Part shown: in pieces, positions 1-8,695 of the stretch
Numbering within the stretch: the first letter of the stretch is position 1
Layout of the letters: every line of letters begins with the position of its first letter
Assembly (NCBI GenBank): GCA_018195615.1
Contig: JAGTPG010000002.1
Location: forward strand, 3,104,501-3,168,500
DNA length: 64,000 bases
Reading direction: 5' to 3'
From: Streptomyces tuirus
GTDB taxonomy: Bacteria > Actinomycetota > Actinomycetes > Streptomycetales > Streptomycetaceae
The notes under the pieces: generated by a model
What the model was told of the DNA's origin: nothing
Databases searched by the model: none
What the model saw: only the letters and a program-made list of their open reading frames with translations
Made by a program: the position numbers and the translations under genes

Positions 1-25
1 TGTGTGAGGGTGGAGAATCGTTCCT

Positions 26-442
26 TTGACCCTCCCTTTCTTCGTCTACGGCACCCTCCGCCCCGGCGAGGTGAACCACGACCTCTTCCTGCGCGGCCGC
101 ACCCGCTCCGAGGAGCCGGGGCGGCTCACGGGGGCGGTGCTGTACGAGGGGCCGGGCTATCCCTACGCGGTCGAGGAGCCGGGCGGCTGCGTGGTGAGCG
201 GGGAGCTCGTGACCGCGCTGCCGGACACGTACGCGGAGCTGCTCGCCGAGCTCGACCGGCTGGAGGAGTACGTGCCCGGCGACCCGCGCAGCCTGTACGA
301 ACGCGTCGAGCGGAAGGTCGTACGGGACGCGGACGGGGCGGTGGTCCGCGCCTGGGTGTACGTGGCCGCGCCCGCCGTCGCCGCACGGCTCCGGGCCCGG
401 GGGAGGCCGATCGCGGGCGGGGACTGGCGGACGCGGGGGTGA
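26..442 (+). CDS. Gamma-glutamylcyclotransferase (AIG2/GGCT-like) family protein
   Basis: 138 residues. The N-terminus FFVYGTLRPGEVNHDLF carries the YGxLRPG signature of the GGCT/AIG2 fold, and a conserved acidic ELDRLEEY block follows near residue 75. Family members release 5-oxoproline from gamma-glutamyl amines or peptides; the actual substrate cannot be read from sequence. The start is a TTG: a GTG upstream in the same frame runs straight into TGA, and a GGTGGAG stretch about ten bases before the TTG can act as ribosome binding site. The gene is monocistronic and converges on the FMN reductase 35 bases downstream. Confidence 0.75.
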   Translation: MTLPFFVYGTLRPGEVNHDLFLRGRTRSEEPGRLTGAVLYEGPGYPYAVEEPGGCVVSGELVTALPDTYAELLAELDRLEEYVPGDPRSLYERVERKVVRDADGAVVRAWVYVAAPAVAARLRARGRPIAGGDWRTRG

Positions 443-476
443 GGGAGCGGGGCGCTTCCAGGAAGGCGCTCGCGGG

Positions 477-1093
477 TCAGCCCGTGTACGGCCACCTCCC
501 CCTGGCGTCCCGCAACGCCCTGCCCCACCACACCAGTTGGTCCAGCATGGTCTTCGCCGCCGCGTCCGGGCCCGTCCGGTCCCGCAGGGTGCCCTCGTCA
601 TCGAAGGACGCGCCGGCGTTGTGGAAGGAGACGGTGTCGCGGACCGTCACGGCGTGGAGTTCGGCGAAGACCTGGCGGAGATGCTCCACGGCACGCAGAC
701 CGCCGGCCAGTCCGCCGTAGGAGACGAGGGCGACCGGCTTGGCCCGCCACTCGCCGTAGTGCCAGTCGACGAGGTTCTTCAGGCCTGCCGGGAAGGAGTG
801 GTTGTACTCGGGCGTGAGGACCACGAAGGCGTCCGCGTCTGCCAGCTTCGGGTGATGCCGGACAGCGCGGCGGTCGCCTCGGGGGTCGGTTCGAAGGAGG
901 TCGGCAGCTCGGCGTCGGCGACGTCCACCACCTCGGCGACCAGGTCGTCCCGGTTCCGGAGGTGATCGAGGAGCCAGTCGGCCACGACGGGGCCGAAGCG
1001 GCCGTGGCGGTTGCTGCCGACGACGAGGGTGACACGGAGAGGGCCCGTCGAGGGCTGGGCAGCGGTGGGTGCGTCGGTAACGGCTGTGTTCAT
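477..1093 (-). CDS. NADPH-dependent FMN reductase, frame broken by one missing base
   Basis: Flavodoxin-like reductase. The N-terminal frame has the FMN phosphate loop VVGSNRHGRFG (residues about 24-34); the C-terminal frame has TPEYNHSFPAGLKNLVDW, a hallmark of the family, and SYGG. The two frames join if one G (plus strand) is added to the run at 850-852, giving ALSGITPKLADADAFVV. Start ATG 1093. A SoxR-type box lies only 16 bases upstream and its promoter geometry places transcription start at or next to the ATG, so the mRNA is probably leaderless. A SoxR-controlled reductase of this family is known in S. coelicolor (SCO2478, from memory). Role: flavin/quinone reduction under redox-cycling stress, inferred from the box. 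Confidence 0.8.
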
Positions 1094-1108
1094 ACCGCAG
1101 AGGCTCGT

Positions 1109-1128
1109 ACCTCAACCATTCTTGAGGT
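1109..1128 (-). promoter_or_regulatory. SoxR-type box overlapping the FMN reductase promoter
   Basis: Perfect inverted repeat ACCTCAA-N6-TTGAGGT (arms 1109-1115 and 1122-1128), matching the E. coli and Streptomyces SoxR core CCTCAA-N6-TTGAGG. On the minus strand TTGACC (1131-1126) forms a -35 element overlapping one arm, as in soxS. A 19-base spacer, the long spacing used by MerR-family activators, leads to a weak -10 at 1106-1101. Transcription would start next to the reductase ATG at 1093. No soxR gene is present in the window. Confidence 0.8.
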
Positions 1129-1276
1129 CAAGCGGTGAGGTGCCCCCACACCGGGGTCACCCGTTCACACGCCCCTCCCGCGCATTTCCGTGCCCCGGCC
1201 GGCGAACGCCCGTGACCTGCCGAAACAACTCCGATGAGCCGTTCTGGCAACCTTCCCTGACACCCATTCACCCCAA

Positions 1277-1295
1277 TTCTGACGCTCCATCAGAA
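1277..1295. promoter_or_regulatory. Inverted repeat upstream of secreted protein gene
   Basis: TTCTGA (1277-1282) and TCAGAA (1290-1295) separated by seven bases, 70 bases before the ATG at 1366. It sits in the 272-base divergent region between the FMN reductase and the secreted protein. Size and place fit an operator or a short promoter-associated dyad; no matching regulator is visible nearby. Confidence 0.35.
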
Positions 1296-1365
1296 AGCGC
1301 GGTCGGTCCGCTGCCCGTTACCTCGGAAGGGCAGGTGCACGACCGAACCGCTCGAAGGAGCACCG

Positions 1366-1881
1366 ATGCGACGTACCGCCCGGCCGCTGACCGGTACCGC
1401 GCTCGCCGTCGCCGCCGTGGCTCTCGCCGTCGCCCCCGCGTACGGCGCGCCCGCCGATGACGTGGAGGTGTACCCGTCCTCGGTCGTCCCGGGCGGCCGG
1501 GTCACGGTCCGCACGGCGGCCTGCGGGGAGGGCGGCACGGCGACCGGCGACGCCGGCGCGGTGGGGGCCGGTTCCCTCAGCCTGGCGCCGGGCCCGGACG
1601 AGAAGGGGGCGACCGGCAGCTTCAGGGTGCCGCCGAGTGCGGTGCCGGGGACGTACGAGATCGCCGCGACGTGCACCGGGAGCGGCCGGCGGGTCACCGG
1701 GGACCTGGTGGTGACGCTGACGTCCGAGCGGGTGCATCCCCGGGGGAGTGTGAAGACGGGGGTCGGCGGCGCTCTGGGCCCCGACCCCGTGCAGACCGCG
1801 GCCGGTGTGACGGCCCTCGCCGTCGCCGCCGCGGGCGGTACCTGGCTCCTGCATCGCCGGGCGAGAGGCGACGGGATCTGA
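1366..1881 (+). CDS. Secreted, C-terminally anchored small protein of unknown function
   Basis: 171 residues. Residues 1-28 form a Sec signal peptide (RR, hydrophobic core, AYGA cleavage region). Residues about 35-120 are a beta-rich, Gly/Val/Thr domain with two cysteines (in TAACGEG and ATCTGSG) that could form a disulfide, resembling an immunoglobulin-like fold. Residues about 148-165 are a hydrophobic segment followed by HRRARGD, a C-terminal membrane anchor; there is no clear LPxTG. Start ATG has a good GAAGGAG seven bases upstream. The protein probably sits on the outer face of the membrane. No function can be assigned. Confidence 0.7.
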   Translation: MRRTARPLTGTALAVAAVALAVAPAYGAPADDVEVYPSSVVPGGRVTVRTAACGEGGTATGDAGAVGAGSLSLAPGPDEKGATGSFRVPPSAVPGTYEIAATCTGSGRRVTGDLVVTLTSERVHPRGSVKTGVGGALGPDPVQTAAGVTALAVAAAGGTWLLHRRARGDGI

Positions 1882-2077
1882 CGGACACCCTCCGCTGTCC
1901 GTCGCCGGTACCGCGGATCCCCTCCCCCTCCGGGTCCGACGCCCCTCGCGGCCCGGAGGGGCACGGGGTGCCGCCGGGCCGGTGGCAGGCCAGGCACAGG
2001 TTCCCCAGGTACGGCAGACGTTTCGGCAACCCGGCCGCCGCGCCGAGCAGCGCACCATCACCCGCGGCGGACGGTAC

Positions 2078-2467
2078 TCACCCAGCGCCGGCCACCAGGG
2101 GAGCCTGGTCGTCTTCGGGCGCCCGACCGGCAGGCGGTGGCCCGCCCAGGACGTTGGCCCTGCCCCACGCTCCCAGTGGTTCGAGCGCCTCGTTGAGCGA
2201 GACGCCCCGGGGCGTCAGCGAGTACTCGACGCGGGGCGGCACCTCGTCGTACGCCTCGCGGTGCACGAGTCCGTCGGACTCCATCTCCCGCAGGTGCGAG
2301 GCGAGCACCTTCTCGGTGACGCCCGGCAGCTCCCGGCGCAGCTCGCCGAAGCGGCAGGGCCGCTCGTTCAGCGCCCAGAGGATCAGCACCTTCCACTTGC
2401 CGCCGATCAGGTCCATCGCCGCGTCGATCCCGCAGACGTACGCCCCCGGCCGTCCTGCCGTCACCAT
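2078..2467 (-). CDS. HxlR-family winged-helix transcriptional regulator
   Basis: 129 residues from ATG 2467, chosen because GGGGAGGG lies nine bases upstream; a longer in-frame start at 2518 has no ribosome binding site and adds a low-complexity tail. The sequence has the family-typical cysteine (YVCGIDAAMDL) followed by IGGKWKVLILWAL, the ELRRELPGVTEKVLASHLREM recognition region and a wing with YDEVPPRVEYSLT. HxlR proteins are small redox- or aldehyde-responsive DNA-binding dimers. It lies downstream of and codirectional with the TauE/SafE permease, but a hairpin at 2581-2602 separates them, so it is probably transcribed alone. Confidence 0.85.
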   Translation of the reverse strand: MVTAGRPGAYVCGIDAAMDLIGGKWKVLILWALNERPCRFGELRRELPGVTEKVLASHLREMESDGLVHREAYDEVPPRVEYSLTPRGVSLNEALEPLGAWGRANVLGGPPPAGRAPEDDQAPLVAGAG

Positions 2468-2580
2468 GCCCGACACCCTCCCCTTCCGCTGCCTGCACCC
2501 TTCCCTGCGGGTAACCACCCACTCCGAAGTACGTACTTGAGCAGGCCGCCCGGCACCGGCACCGCCAGGCGGTAGCCCGG

Positions 2581-2602
2581 GGCCGGTCAGCCCCGACCGG
2601 CC
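2581..2602 (-). terminator. Hairpin terminator after TauE/SafE gene
   Basis: GGCCGGTC (2581-2588) pairs perfectly with GACCGGCC (2595-2602) around a six-base loop, three bases past the stop codon of the permease. No U-tract, as is usual for high-GC actinomycete terminators. Confidence 0.6.
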
Positions 2603-2605
2603 GCC

Positions 2606-3388
2606 CTAGGCCAGCCACTGCTCGTACGCCATGTTCGCCACCAGCGCGAACACCACCGTCAGCAGCACGACGCGGACGAAGCCGCTGCCCTTCTTCAGGG
2701 CGGTGTGGGCGCCCAGGGTGCCGCCGGCCAGGTTGAACACGGCCATCAGGGCGGCCAGTTGCCACAGGACCGCGCCCTGCCAGGCGAACGTGGCGAGGGC
2801 CCCCGCGTTGGTGCAGCAGTTGACGATCTTGGCGGTGGCGGAGGCGGTGACGAGGTCGAGGTGGAGGACGGCGGTGAGGGCGAGGACCAGGAACGTGCCG
2901 GTGCCGGGGCCGATCAGACCGTCGTAGAAGCCGATGCCGAGGCCCGCGAGGCCGATCGCCGCGAGGATCTGGCGGCGGGTGGCCGGGCCGGTCGCGGGGG
3001 CCGTGCCGAAGGCGGGCCGGAGGATCACGAAGGCCGCGACGCCGAGCAGCACCACCATGATCACCGGCTTGAGGACCTCGGTGCTCATCCCGGCCGCGAG
3101 GAAGGCCCCGGCGGAGGATCCGGCGAGGGCGGCCAGCCCGATGCGTACGGCGGTACGGACGTCCACCGGGGCCTTGCGGGCGTACGTCACCGCCGCGCCC
3201 GTGGTGCCGACGATGGCGACCGCCTTGTTGGTGCCCAGCGCGTGCGCGGCGGGTGTGTGCGACGGCAGGCCGAGGAGCAGTACGGGCAGCAGGAGGAGCC
3301 CTCCCCCGCCGACCACGGCGTCGATCCAGCCGGCGGCGAGGGCCGCCAGACAGAGCAGCACGATCATGGTCAGGGGTATGTCGGGCAT
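2606..3388 (-). CDS. TauE/SafE (DUF81) family sulfite/organosulfonate exporter-like permease
   Basis: 260 residues with about seven to eight hydrophobic helices. The N-terminal stretch AAGWIDAVVGGGGLLLLP carries the conserved G-G-G-G motif of the first repeat, and FYDGLIGPGTGTFLV around residue 155 is the matching motif of the second repeat; this duplicated architecture defines the family. Family members export sulfite, sulfoacetate or related anions, but substrate is not predictable. Start ATG 3388. It is divergent from the nitrite reductase operon with 160 bases between them. Confidence 0.85.
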   Translation of the reverse strand: MPDIPLTMIVLLCLAALAAGWIDAVVGGGGLLLLPVLLLGLPSHTPAAHALGTNKAVAIVGTTGAAVTYARKAPVDVRTAVRIGLAALAGSSAGAFLAAGMSTEVLKPVIMVVLLGVAAFVILRPAFGTAPATGPATRRQILAAIGLAGLGIGFYDGLIGPGTGTFLVLALTAVLHLDLVTASATAKIVNCCTNAGALATFAWQGAVLWQLAALMAVFNLAGGTLGAHTALKKGSGFVRVVLLTVVFALVANMAYEQWLA

Positions 3389-3548
3389 GATCGAGACCCT
3401 ATGCGACGCCTGCGCGACGCCCCCTCACAGCCCCCGTCGCCGCACTTCACGAGTCCTCACACCCGCCCCGGCCCCGCTGAGGGCAGCGTTCCCCGTGGGA
3501 AACAGACGTGATGCTGCCGGGTAACACCGGCATCGCACGCTCAAGGAC

Positions 3549-4766
3549 ATGACCTCGAATGAGCGTGTGGTGGTGATCGGCACCGGCCTCGCGGGCGTAC
3601 GCCTCGCCCGGCGGCTCGGTGAGCTCGGCACGCCCGCGTTGCTGATCGGCGAGGAGGAGCACCGGCCCTACAACCGGGTGCTGCTCGCCGAGGTGCTGGC
3701 CGGACGTTACAGCCCCGAGGTGATCGCCCTGCCGGCGCCCGCGGAGCTCCGGCGCGGCCGGGTCACCGGCATCGACCGTGACGGGAAGACCGTCGCGCTG
3801 GCCGACGGCTCGGTGATCGCATACGACCGGCTCGTGCTGGCCACCGGATCCAACCCCGTTCTGCCGCCGCTGCGGGGCCTGTTCACCCCCGACCACGTCC
3901 TGCCCGAGGGCGTCCACGCCTTCCGCACCATGGACGACTGCCTGGGCCTTTCCAAGGCGGTCCGGCCCGGTGCGCGGGCGGTCGTCATCGGCGGCGGGCT
4001 CCTCGGCGTCTCCGCGGCCCGCGCGCTCGCGCTGCGCGGCGCCCAGGTCGTCCTCGCCCAGCAGTCCGAGCGGCTGATGGAGCGCCAGCTCGACCCGGCC
4101 GCCTCCCGGCTCGTCAAGCGGCATCTGACCGACCTGGGCGTCGAGGTGCACACCGAGTGCCGGGTGCGGGACGTGCGCTGCGTCGGTGGCGCCGTCCGCT
4201 CCGTGGAGATGGCCGACGGGTACGCGCTCGACGCGGACCTCGTGGTGGTGGCCTGCGGGGTCCGCCCCCGGGTGGGTCTCGCCCAGGCCGCCGGCCTCGA
4301 CGTCCGCAAGGGCGTCGTCGTCGACGACGAGCTGCGCACCTCCGACCCGCACATCCACGCCATCGGCGACTGCGCCCAGCACGACGGCGTCCTCTACGGC
4401 CTCGCCACTCCCGCGCTGGAACAGGCCGACGCCCTCGCGGAGCTGCTCGCCGGTGACGCGACCGCACGCTACACCGGCACCCGCTCCCTGACCCGGCTCA
4501 CGCTGAACGGGCACGACAGCCCCTTCGACCTCGCCGCGTTCGGCGAGACCGAGGCGCTCCCGGGCGACGACGTCGTCCAGCTCACCGACGCCACCCGCGG
4601 CACCTACCGCAAGGTCGTCGTCCGCGACGACCGCCTGGTCGGCGGGGTCCTCGTCGGCGAACTCGGCACCGTCGGCGCGCTCGCCCGCGCCTGGGAGGGA
4701 GCAGAGCCGCTCCCCTCCGACGGCGGCCCGCTGCTCCACCTGCTCACCAATGATGGAGGCTCCTGA
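3549..4766 (+). CDS. FAD-dependent NAD(P)H oxidoreductase of the nitrite reductase operon (NirB-like N-half)
   Basis: 405 residues of the pyridine nucleotide-disulfide oxidoreductase class. VVVIGTGLAGVRLA (residues about 7-20) binds FAD, VVIGGGLLGVSAARAL (about 145-160) binds NAD(P)H, and HAIGDCAQHDG near 275 is the second FAD contact. It resembles the FAD domain of NirB without the iron-sulfur or siroheme domains. Its stop TGA and the nirB ATG share one base (4766), with GGAGG at 4754-4758, so the two are translationally coupled. Probable role: extra electron input or an accessory reductase in assimilatory nitrite reduction. Confidence 0.85.
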   Translation: MTSNERVVVIGTGLAGVRLARRLGELGTPALLIGEEEHRPYNRVLLAEVLAGRYSPEVIALPAPAELRRGRVTGIDRDGKTVALADGSVIAYDRLVLATGSNPVLPPLRGLFTPDHVLPEGVHAFRTMDDCLGLSKAVRPGARAVVIGGGLLGVSAARALALRGAQVVLAQQSERLMERQLDPAASRLVKRHLTDLGVEVHTECRVRDVRCVGGAVRSVEMADGYALDADLVVVACGVRPRVGLAQAAGLDVRKGVVVDDELRTSDPHIHAIGDCAQHDGVLYGLATPALEQADALAELLAGDATARYTGTRSLTRLTLNGHDSPFDLAAFGETEALPGDDVVQLTDATRGTYRKVVVRDDRLVGGVLVGELGTVGALARAWEGAEPLPSDGGPLLHLLTNDGGS

Positions 4767-7381
4767 TGACGGCCACCCTGGGGGCCACCCCCACGATCGT
4801 GCTCGTCGGCCACGGCATGGTCGGCCAGCGCTTCCTCGAAGCGCTCGCCGAGCGCGGCCTGACCGCCACGCACCGCGTGGTCGTGCTCTGCGAGGAGCCG
4901 CGTCCGGCCTACGACCGCGTCGCCCTCACCTCGTACTTCTCGGGCAAGACGCCCGAGGACCTGTCCATGACGGACATGGAGTTCATCAAGGACCACGGCA
5001 TCGAGCTGTACGTGGGCGACCCGGCGGTCTCCGTCGACCGTGAGGCGAAGAAGGTCACCGCCAGGTCCGGTGAGGTCTTCGAGTACGACACGCTCGTCCT
5101 CGCGACCGGCTCGTACCCGTTCGTGCCGCCGGTCCCGAACAAGGACGCCGAGGGCTGCTTCGTCTACCGCACGATCGAGGACCTGCTCGCGATCGAGGAG
5201 TACGCGAAGACGAAGGCCACCACAGGTGCCGTGGTCGGTGGCGGTCTGCTGGGCCTGGAGGCCGCGGGCGCGCTCAAGGGCCTGGGCGTCGAGTCGCACA
5301 TCGTGGAGTTCGCGCCCCGGCTGATGCCCGTCCAGGTGGACGACGGCGGTGGCGCCGCCCTGCTGCGCACCATCGAGGAGATGGGCCTGAGCGTCCACAC
5401 CGGCGTGGGCACGCAGGAGATCGTCGTCGGCGAGGACGGCGCCGTGACCGGCATGAAGCTGTCCGACGGCTCCGAACTGGCCACCGACATGGTGGTGTTC
5501 AGCGCCGGTGTCCGGCCCCGCGACCAGCTCGCCCGCGACTGCGGTCTTGACGTCGGCGAGCGCGGCGGCATCACCGTCGACGAGCAGTGCCGGACCGTCT
5601 CCGACCCGCACGTTTTCGCGATCGGCGAGTGCGCGCTGGCCGCCGACGGCCGGGTGTACGGCCTGGTGGCGCCCGGCTACGAGCAGGCGGAGACCGCGGC
5701 GGCCACCATCGCGGCGGACGAGTCCGAACAACTGACGTTCACCGGCGCCGACCTGTCCACCAAGCTGAAGCTGCTCGGCGTGGACGTGGCGTCCTTCGGC
5801 GACGCGCACGGCACCGCCGAGGACTGCCTGGACGTCGTCTACTCCGACTCCCGCGCGGGCCTGTACAAGAAGCTGGTCATCGGCCGCGACGGCACGCTGC
5901 TCGGCGGCATCCTGGTCGGCGACGCGGAGGCGTACGGCACGCTGAAGGCGTTCACCGGCTCGGTCCCGCCGGTCTCGCCCGAGTCGCTCGTGCTGCCGGC
6001 CGGCGCCGGGGAGCCCGCTCAGCTCGGCCCGACCGCGCTGCCGGACGACGCGATCATCTGCTCCTGCAACAACGTCCGCAAGGGCACGATCCGCGGCGCC
6101 GTCACCGAGCACAAGTGCACGACCGTGCCCGAGGTCAAGAAGTGCACCAAGGCCGGCACGACGTGCGGCAGTTGCGTCAAGGTCCTCGGCCAGCTCGTCA
6201 ACGCCGAGCTGGAGGCCAGCGGCGTCGAGGTCGACAAGGGCCTGTGCGGCTGCTTCGCGCAGACCCGCGAGGAGCTGTACGAGATCGTCCTCGCCCTGCG
6301 CATCAACAGCTACCAGGAGCTGCTGGACCGGCACGGCCGTGAGGAGGCCCGGGGCGGGGACGGCTGCGAGGTCTGCAAGCCGGCCGTCGGCTCGATCATC
6401 GCCTCCCTCGCCCCGACGATCGGCGCGAGCGGCTACGTCCTCGACGGCGAGCAGGCGGCCCTCCAGGACACCAACGACCACTTCCTGGCCAACCTGCAGA
6501 AGAACGGCTCGTACTCGGTCGTGCCGCGCATCCCCGGTGGTGAGATCGCCCCGGAGAAGCTGATCGTGATCGGCGAGATCGCCCGCGACTTCGGCCTCTA
6601 CACGAAGATCACCGGTGGTCAGCGGATCGACATGTTCGGCGCCCGCGTCGAGCAACTGCCCCTGATCTGGGCCCGGCTGGTGGACGCCGGCTTCGAGTCC
6701 GGCCACGCCTACGGCAAGTCGCTGCGCACGGTGAAGTCCTGCGTCGGGCAGACCTGGTGCCGCTACGGCGTCCAGGACTCCGTCCGCATGGCGATCGACC
6801 TGGAGCTGCGCTACCGGGGCCTGCGCTCCCCGCACAAGCTGAAGTCGGCGGTCTCCGGCTGCCAGCGCGAGTGCGCGGAGGCCCAGTCGAAGGACTTCGG
6901 CGTGATCGCCACCGCCAACGGCTGGAACCTGTACGTCGGCGGCAACGGCGGCGCGACGCCGCGCCACGCGGACCTGCTCGCGCAGGACCTGTCGGACGCC
7001 GAACTGATCCGCCTGATCGACCGGTTCCTGATGTTCTACATCCGCACCGCCGACCGGCTGGAGCGCACCTCGACCTGGCTGGAGCGGATCCCCGGCGGCC
7101 TGGACCACGTACGGGACGTGGTCGTCCACGACTCGCTCGGCATCTGCGACGAGCTGGAGAAGCTGATGCAGGCGCACGTCGCGCACTACCGCGACGAGTG
7201 GGCCGAGACCATCAACGACCCCGAGAAGCTCGCCCGGTTCGTGTCCTTCGTGAACGCGCCGGACACCCCGGACCCGGTCGTCGCCTTCGTGCCCGAGCGC
7301 GACCAGATGAAGCCCGACCTGCCGCTGCTGTCCATCGGCATGCGACCCGCCGACGTTCTGGAAGGAAGCGCCCAGCGATGA
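4766..7381 (+). CDS. nirB: Assimilatory nitrite reductase [NAD(P)H] large subunit
   Basis: 871 residues, full length for NirB. Order: FAD domain (VGHGMVGQRF near 14), NAD(P)H domain (VVGGGLLGLEAAGAL), two BFD-like [2Fe-2S] domains (C432/C434 with CTKAGTTCGSC, then CGCF with CEVC), ferredoxin-like nitrite/sulfite reductase half domain, and the siroheme/[4Fe-4S] site with C659, C665, C699 and C703 (CX5C and CX3C). It reduces nitrite to ammonium with six electrons in the cytoplasm. It overlaps nirD by four bases (ATGA). Confidence 0.96.
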   Translation: MTATLGATPTIVLVGHGMVGQRFLEALAERGLTATHRVVVLCEEPRPAYDRVALTSYFSGKTPEDLSMTDMEFIKDHGIELYVGDPAVSVDREAKKVTARSGEVFEYDTLVLATGSYPFVPPVPNKDAEGCFVYRTIEDLLAIEEYAKTKATTGAVVGGGLLGLEAAGALKGLGVESHIVEFAPRLMPVQVDDGGGAALLRTIEEMGLSVHTGVGTQEIVVGEDGAVTGMKLSDGSELATDMVVFSAGVRPRDQLARDCGLDVGERGGITVDEQCRTVSDPHVFAIGECALAADGRVYGLVAPGYEQAETAAATIAADESEQLTFTGADLSTKLKLLGVDVASFGDAHGTAEDCLDVVYSDSRAGLYKKLVIGRDGTLLGGILVGDAEAYGTLKAFTGSVPPVSPESLVLPAGAGEPAQLGPTALPDDAIICSCNNVRKGTIRGAVTEHKCTTVPEVKKCTKAGTTCGSCVKVLGQLVNAELEASGVEVDKGLCGCFAQTREELYEIVLALRINSYQELLDRHGREEARGGDGCEVCKPAVGSIIASLAPTIGASGYVLDGEQAALQDTNDHFLANLQKNGSYSVVPRIPGGEIAPEKLIVIGEIARDFGLYTKITGGQRIDMFGARVEQLPLIWARLVDAGFESGHAYGKSLRTVKSCVGQTWCRYGVQDSVRMAIDLELRYRGLRSPHKLKSAVSGCQRECAEAQSKDFGVIATANGWNLYVGGNGGATPRHADLLAQDLSDAELIRLIDRFLMFYIRTADRLERTSTWLERIPGGLDHVRDVVVHDSLGICDELEKLMQAHVAHYRDEWAETINDPEKLARFVSFVNAPDTPDPVVAFVPERDQMKPDLPLLSIGMRPADVLEGSAQR

Positions 7382-7728
7382 CCCTGGCACCCGAGACCAC
7401 CGAGCTGAAAATCGAACTCGCTCTGGACGGCGACTGGTTCACGGTCTGCGACCTGAGCATGCTGCTGCCGGGCCGCGGGGTGGCGGCACTGCTGCCGGAC
7501 GGCCGCCAGGCCGCCGTCTTCCGCGACCGCTCCGGCGAACTGTTCGCCATCGACAACCGCGACCCGTTCACCGGCGCGGCGGTCCTCTCCCGCGGCCTGA
7601 CCGGCACCCACCAGGGCCGCCCCTTCGTGGCATCCCCGCTGCTCAAGCAGCGCTTCGACCTGGCCTCCGGGCAGTGCCTGGACGACGAGGCGGTACAGGT
7701 GACGGTGTACAAGGTCCGCACCGCGTAG
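7378..7728 (+). CDS. nirD: Nitrite reductase small subunit
   Basis: 116 residues. Rieske-like fold of the NirD family (GDWFTVCDLSMLLPGRGVAALL, FRDRSGELFAIDNRDPFTGAAVLSRG, KQRFDLASGQCLDD). NirD proteins lack the Cys/His pairs of true Rieske proteins, and only two isolated cysteines occur here, so it should not carry a cluster. It partners NirB in NAD(P)H-dependent nitrite reduction. ATG 7378 overlaps the nirB stop; the operon ends at a strong terminator 12 bases after its stop codon. Confidence 0.93.
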   Translation: MTLAPETTELKIELALDGDWFTVCDLSMLLPGRGVAALLPDGRQAAVFRDRSGELFAIDNRDPFTGAAVLSRGLTGTHQGRPFVASPLLKQRFDLASGQCLDDEAVQVTVYKVRTA

Positions 7729-7740
7729 GAGCGCCCGGCG

Positions 7741-7770
7741 GAAAACACCCCTCTTCGGAGGGGTGTTTTC
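7741..7770 (+). terminator. Strong intrinsic terminator of the nir operon
   Basis: Thirteen-base perfect arms 7741-7753 and 7758-7770 closed by a TTCG tetraloop; the 3' arm ends in GTGTTTTC, giving a U-rich tail. It starts 12 bases after the nirD stop and is the clearest intrinsic terminator in the window. Confidence 0.93.
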
Positions 7771-7796
7771 GTTGCCCTGCATGGCAGGCTGGGGCC

Positions 7797-8639
7797 ATGG
7801 TCCCGCAGCCGTACGCCGGAACCGGCCTCGCCCGGCTCGGCGCCCCGATCGACGCCCGGCCTCTGTTCGAGCCGGAGTCGGCGGCGCTGGCGGCCTTGCT
7901 GCGCGGCCTCCGGCCCGCCCAGTGGAACGAGCCGGCCGCACCGGGCTGGAGCGTGCACGACGTCGCCGCGCACGTCCTCGGCGACTACTCGGCCCGCCTC
8001 GGCCGCCATGAGCCGCGTGCCCCCGCGCCGGGCGAGACGCTGGAGGCGTTCATCCACCGCGCCAACCAGGAGTGGGTCGACCGCCACCGGGACGTGGAAC
8101 CGGCCGCGCTCGTCGACGCCCTGGAACGGAGCGGCACCGAGCTGGCCCGTCGCTTCGCGCACGCGGACCCGGACGCGCCGTCCCTGGGCGTGTCCTGGGC
8201 CGGGGTCGATCCGGCGCCGATGTGGCTGGACCGCGCCCGGGAGTACACCGAGTACTGGACGCACCGCCAGCAGATCCGTCACGCGGCGGGGCTGGGCACC
8301 GACCTGGAGCCGCGGGCCTTGTCCGTCGTCCTGGACACCTTCATGCGGGCTCTGCCGCACACCCTGCGGCACACCGGGGCGCCGGTCGGTACCCAGGTGG
8401 AGGTGACGGTCACCGGGCCGGGAGGGGGCGTCTGGACCGTGACGGCGGGGCCGGAGCTCTGGTCCCTGGCGGAGGAGCCGGGCGGTCGGCCGGCGGCCAC
8501 CGTGGAGCTGGACACCGAGACCGCCTGGCGGCTGTGCACGCGCGGCATCCAGCCGGGCACCGCCCTCGCCCGGGCGCGGGTCCACGGGGACCGACGGCTC
8601 GGCGAGGCCGTGTGCCGGATCGTGTCCATCGTGTACTGA
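7797..8639 (+). CDS. Maleylpyruvate isomerase/DinB-like mycothiol-dependent family protein
   Basis: 280 residues. N-terminal four-helix DinB-like domain with WSVHDVAAHVLGDYSARLGRH (residues about 50-70) and a later EYTEYWTHRQQIRHAAG, supplying the histidines that form the metal site in this family; a C-terminal alpha/beta domain (from about residue 195) ends RRLGEAVCRIVSIVY. Characterised relatives are mycothiol-dependent isomerases or S-transferases, and many actinobacterial paralogues have no known substrate. ATG 7797 is used because the upstream extension would overlap nirD and the terminator. Confidence 0.75.
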   Translation: MVPQPYAGTGLARLGAPIDARPLFEPESAALAALLRGLRPAQWNEPAAPGWSVHDVAAHVLGDYSARLGRHEPRAPAPGETLEAFIHRANQEWVDRHRDVEPAALVDALERSGTELARRFAHADPDAPSLGVSWAGVDPAPMWLDRAREYTEYWTHRQQIRHAAGLGTDLEPRALSVVLDTFMRALPHTLRHTGAPVGTQVEVTVTGPGGGVWTVTAGPELWSLAEEPGGRPAATVELDTETAWRLCTRGIQPGTALARARVHGDRRLGEAVCRIVSIVY

Positions 8640-8695
8640 TCGACTGCCGTGCGTCTCGGATGACGGGGCGGGGCCTATGCGGGAGAGGGGCAGCC

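Noticed and set aside
442..480. Terminator between the first two genes (GCGCTTCC...GGAAGGCGC)
   Set aside because: Imperfect, very short loop; too weak to list as a feature.
477..1093. FMN reductase as a true pseudogene
   Set aside because: Single repairable base in a G run, same pattern as in essential genes of the window; promoter with perfect SoxR box is kept.
4604..7390. 928-codon open frame antisense to nirB
   Set aside because: High third-position GC removes stops from the antisense frame; composition (Val/Gly/Ala/Asp/Leu repeats) is that of a shadow, and nirB on the other strand has all catalytic motifs.
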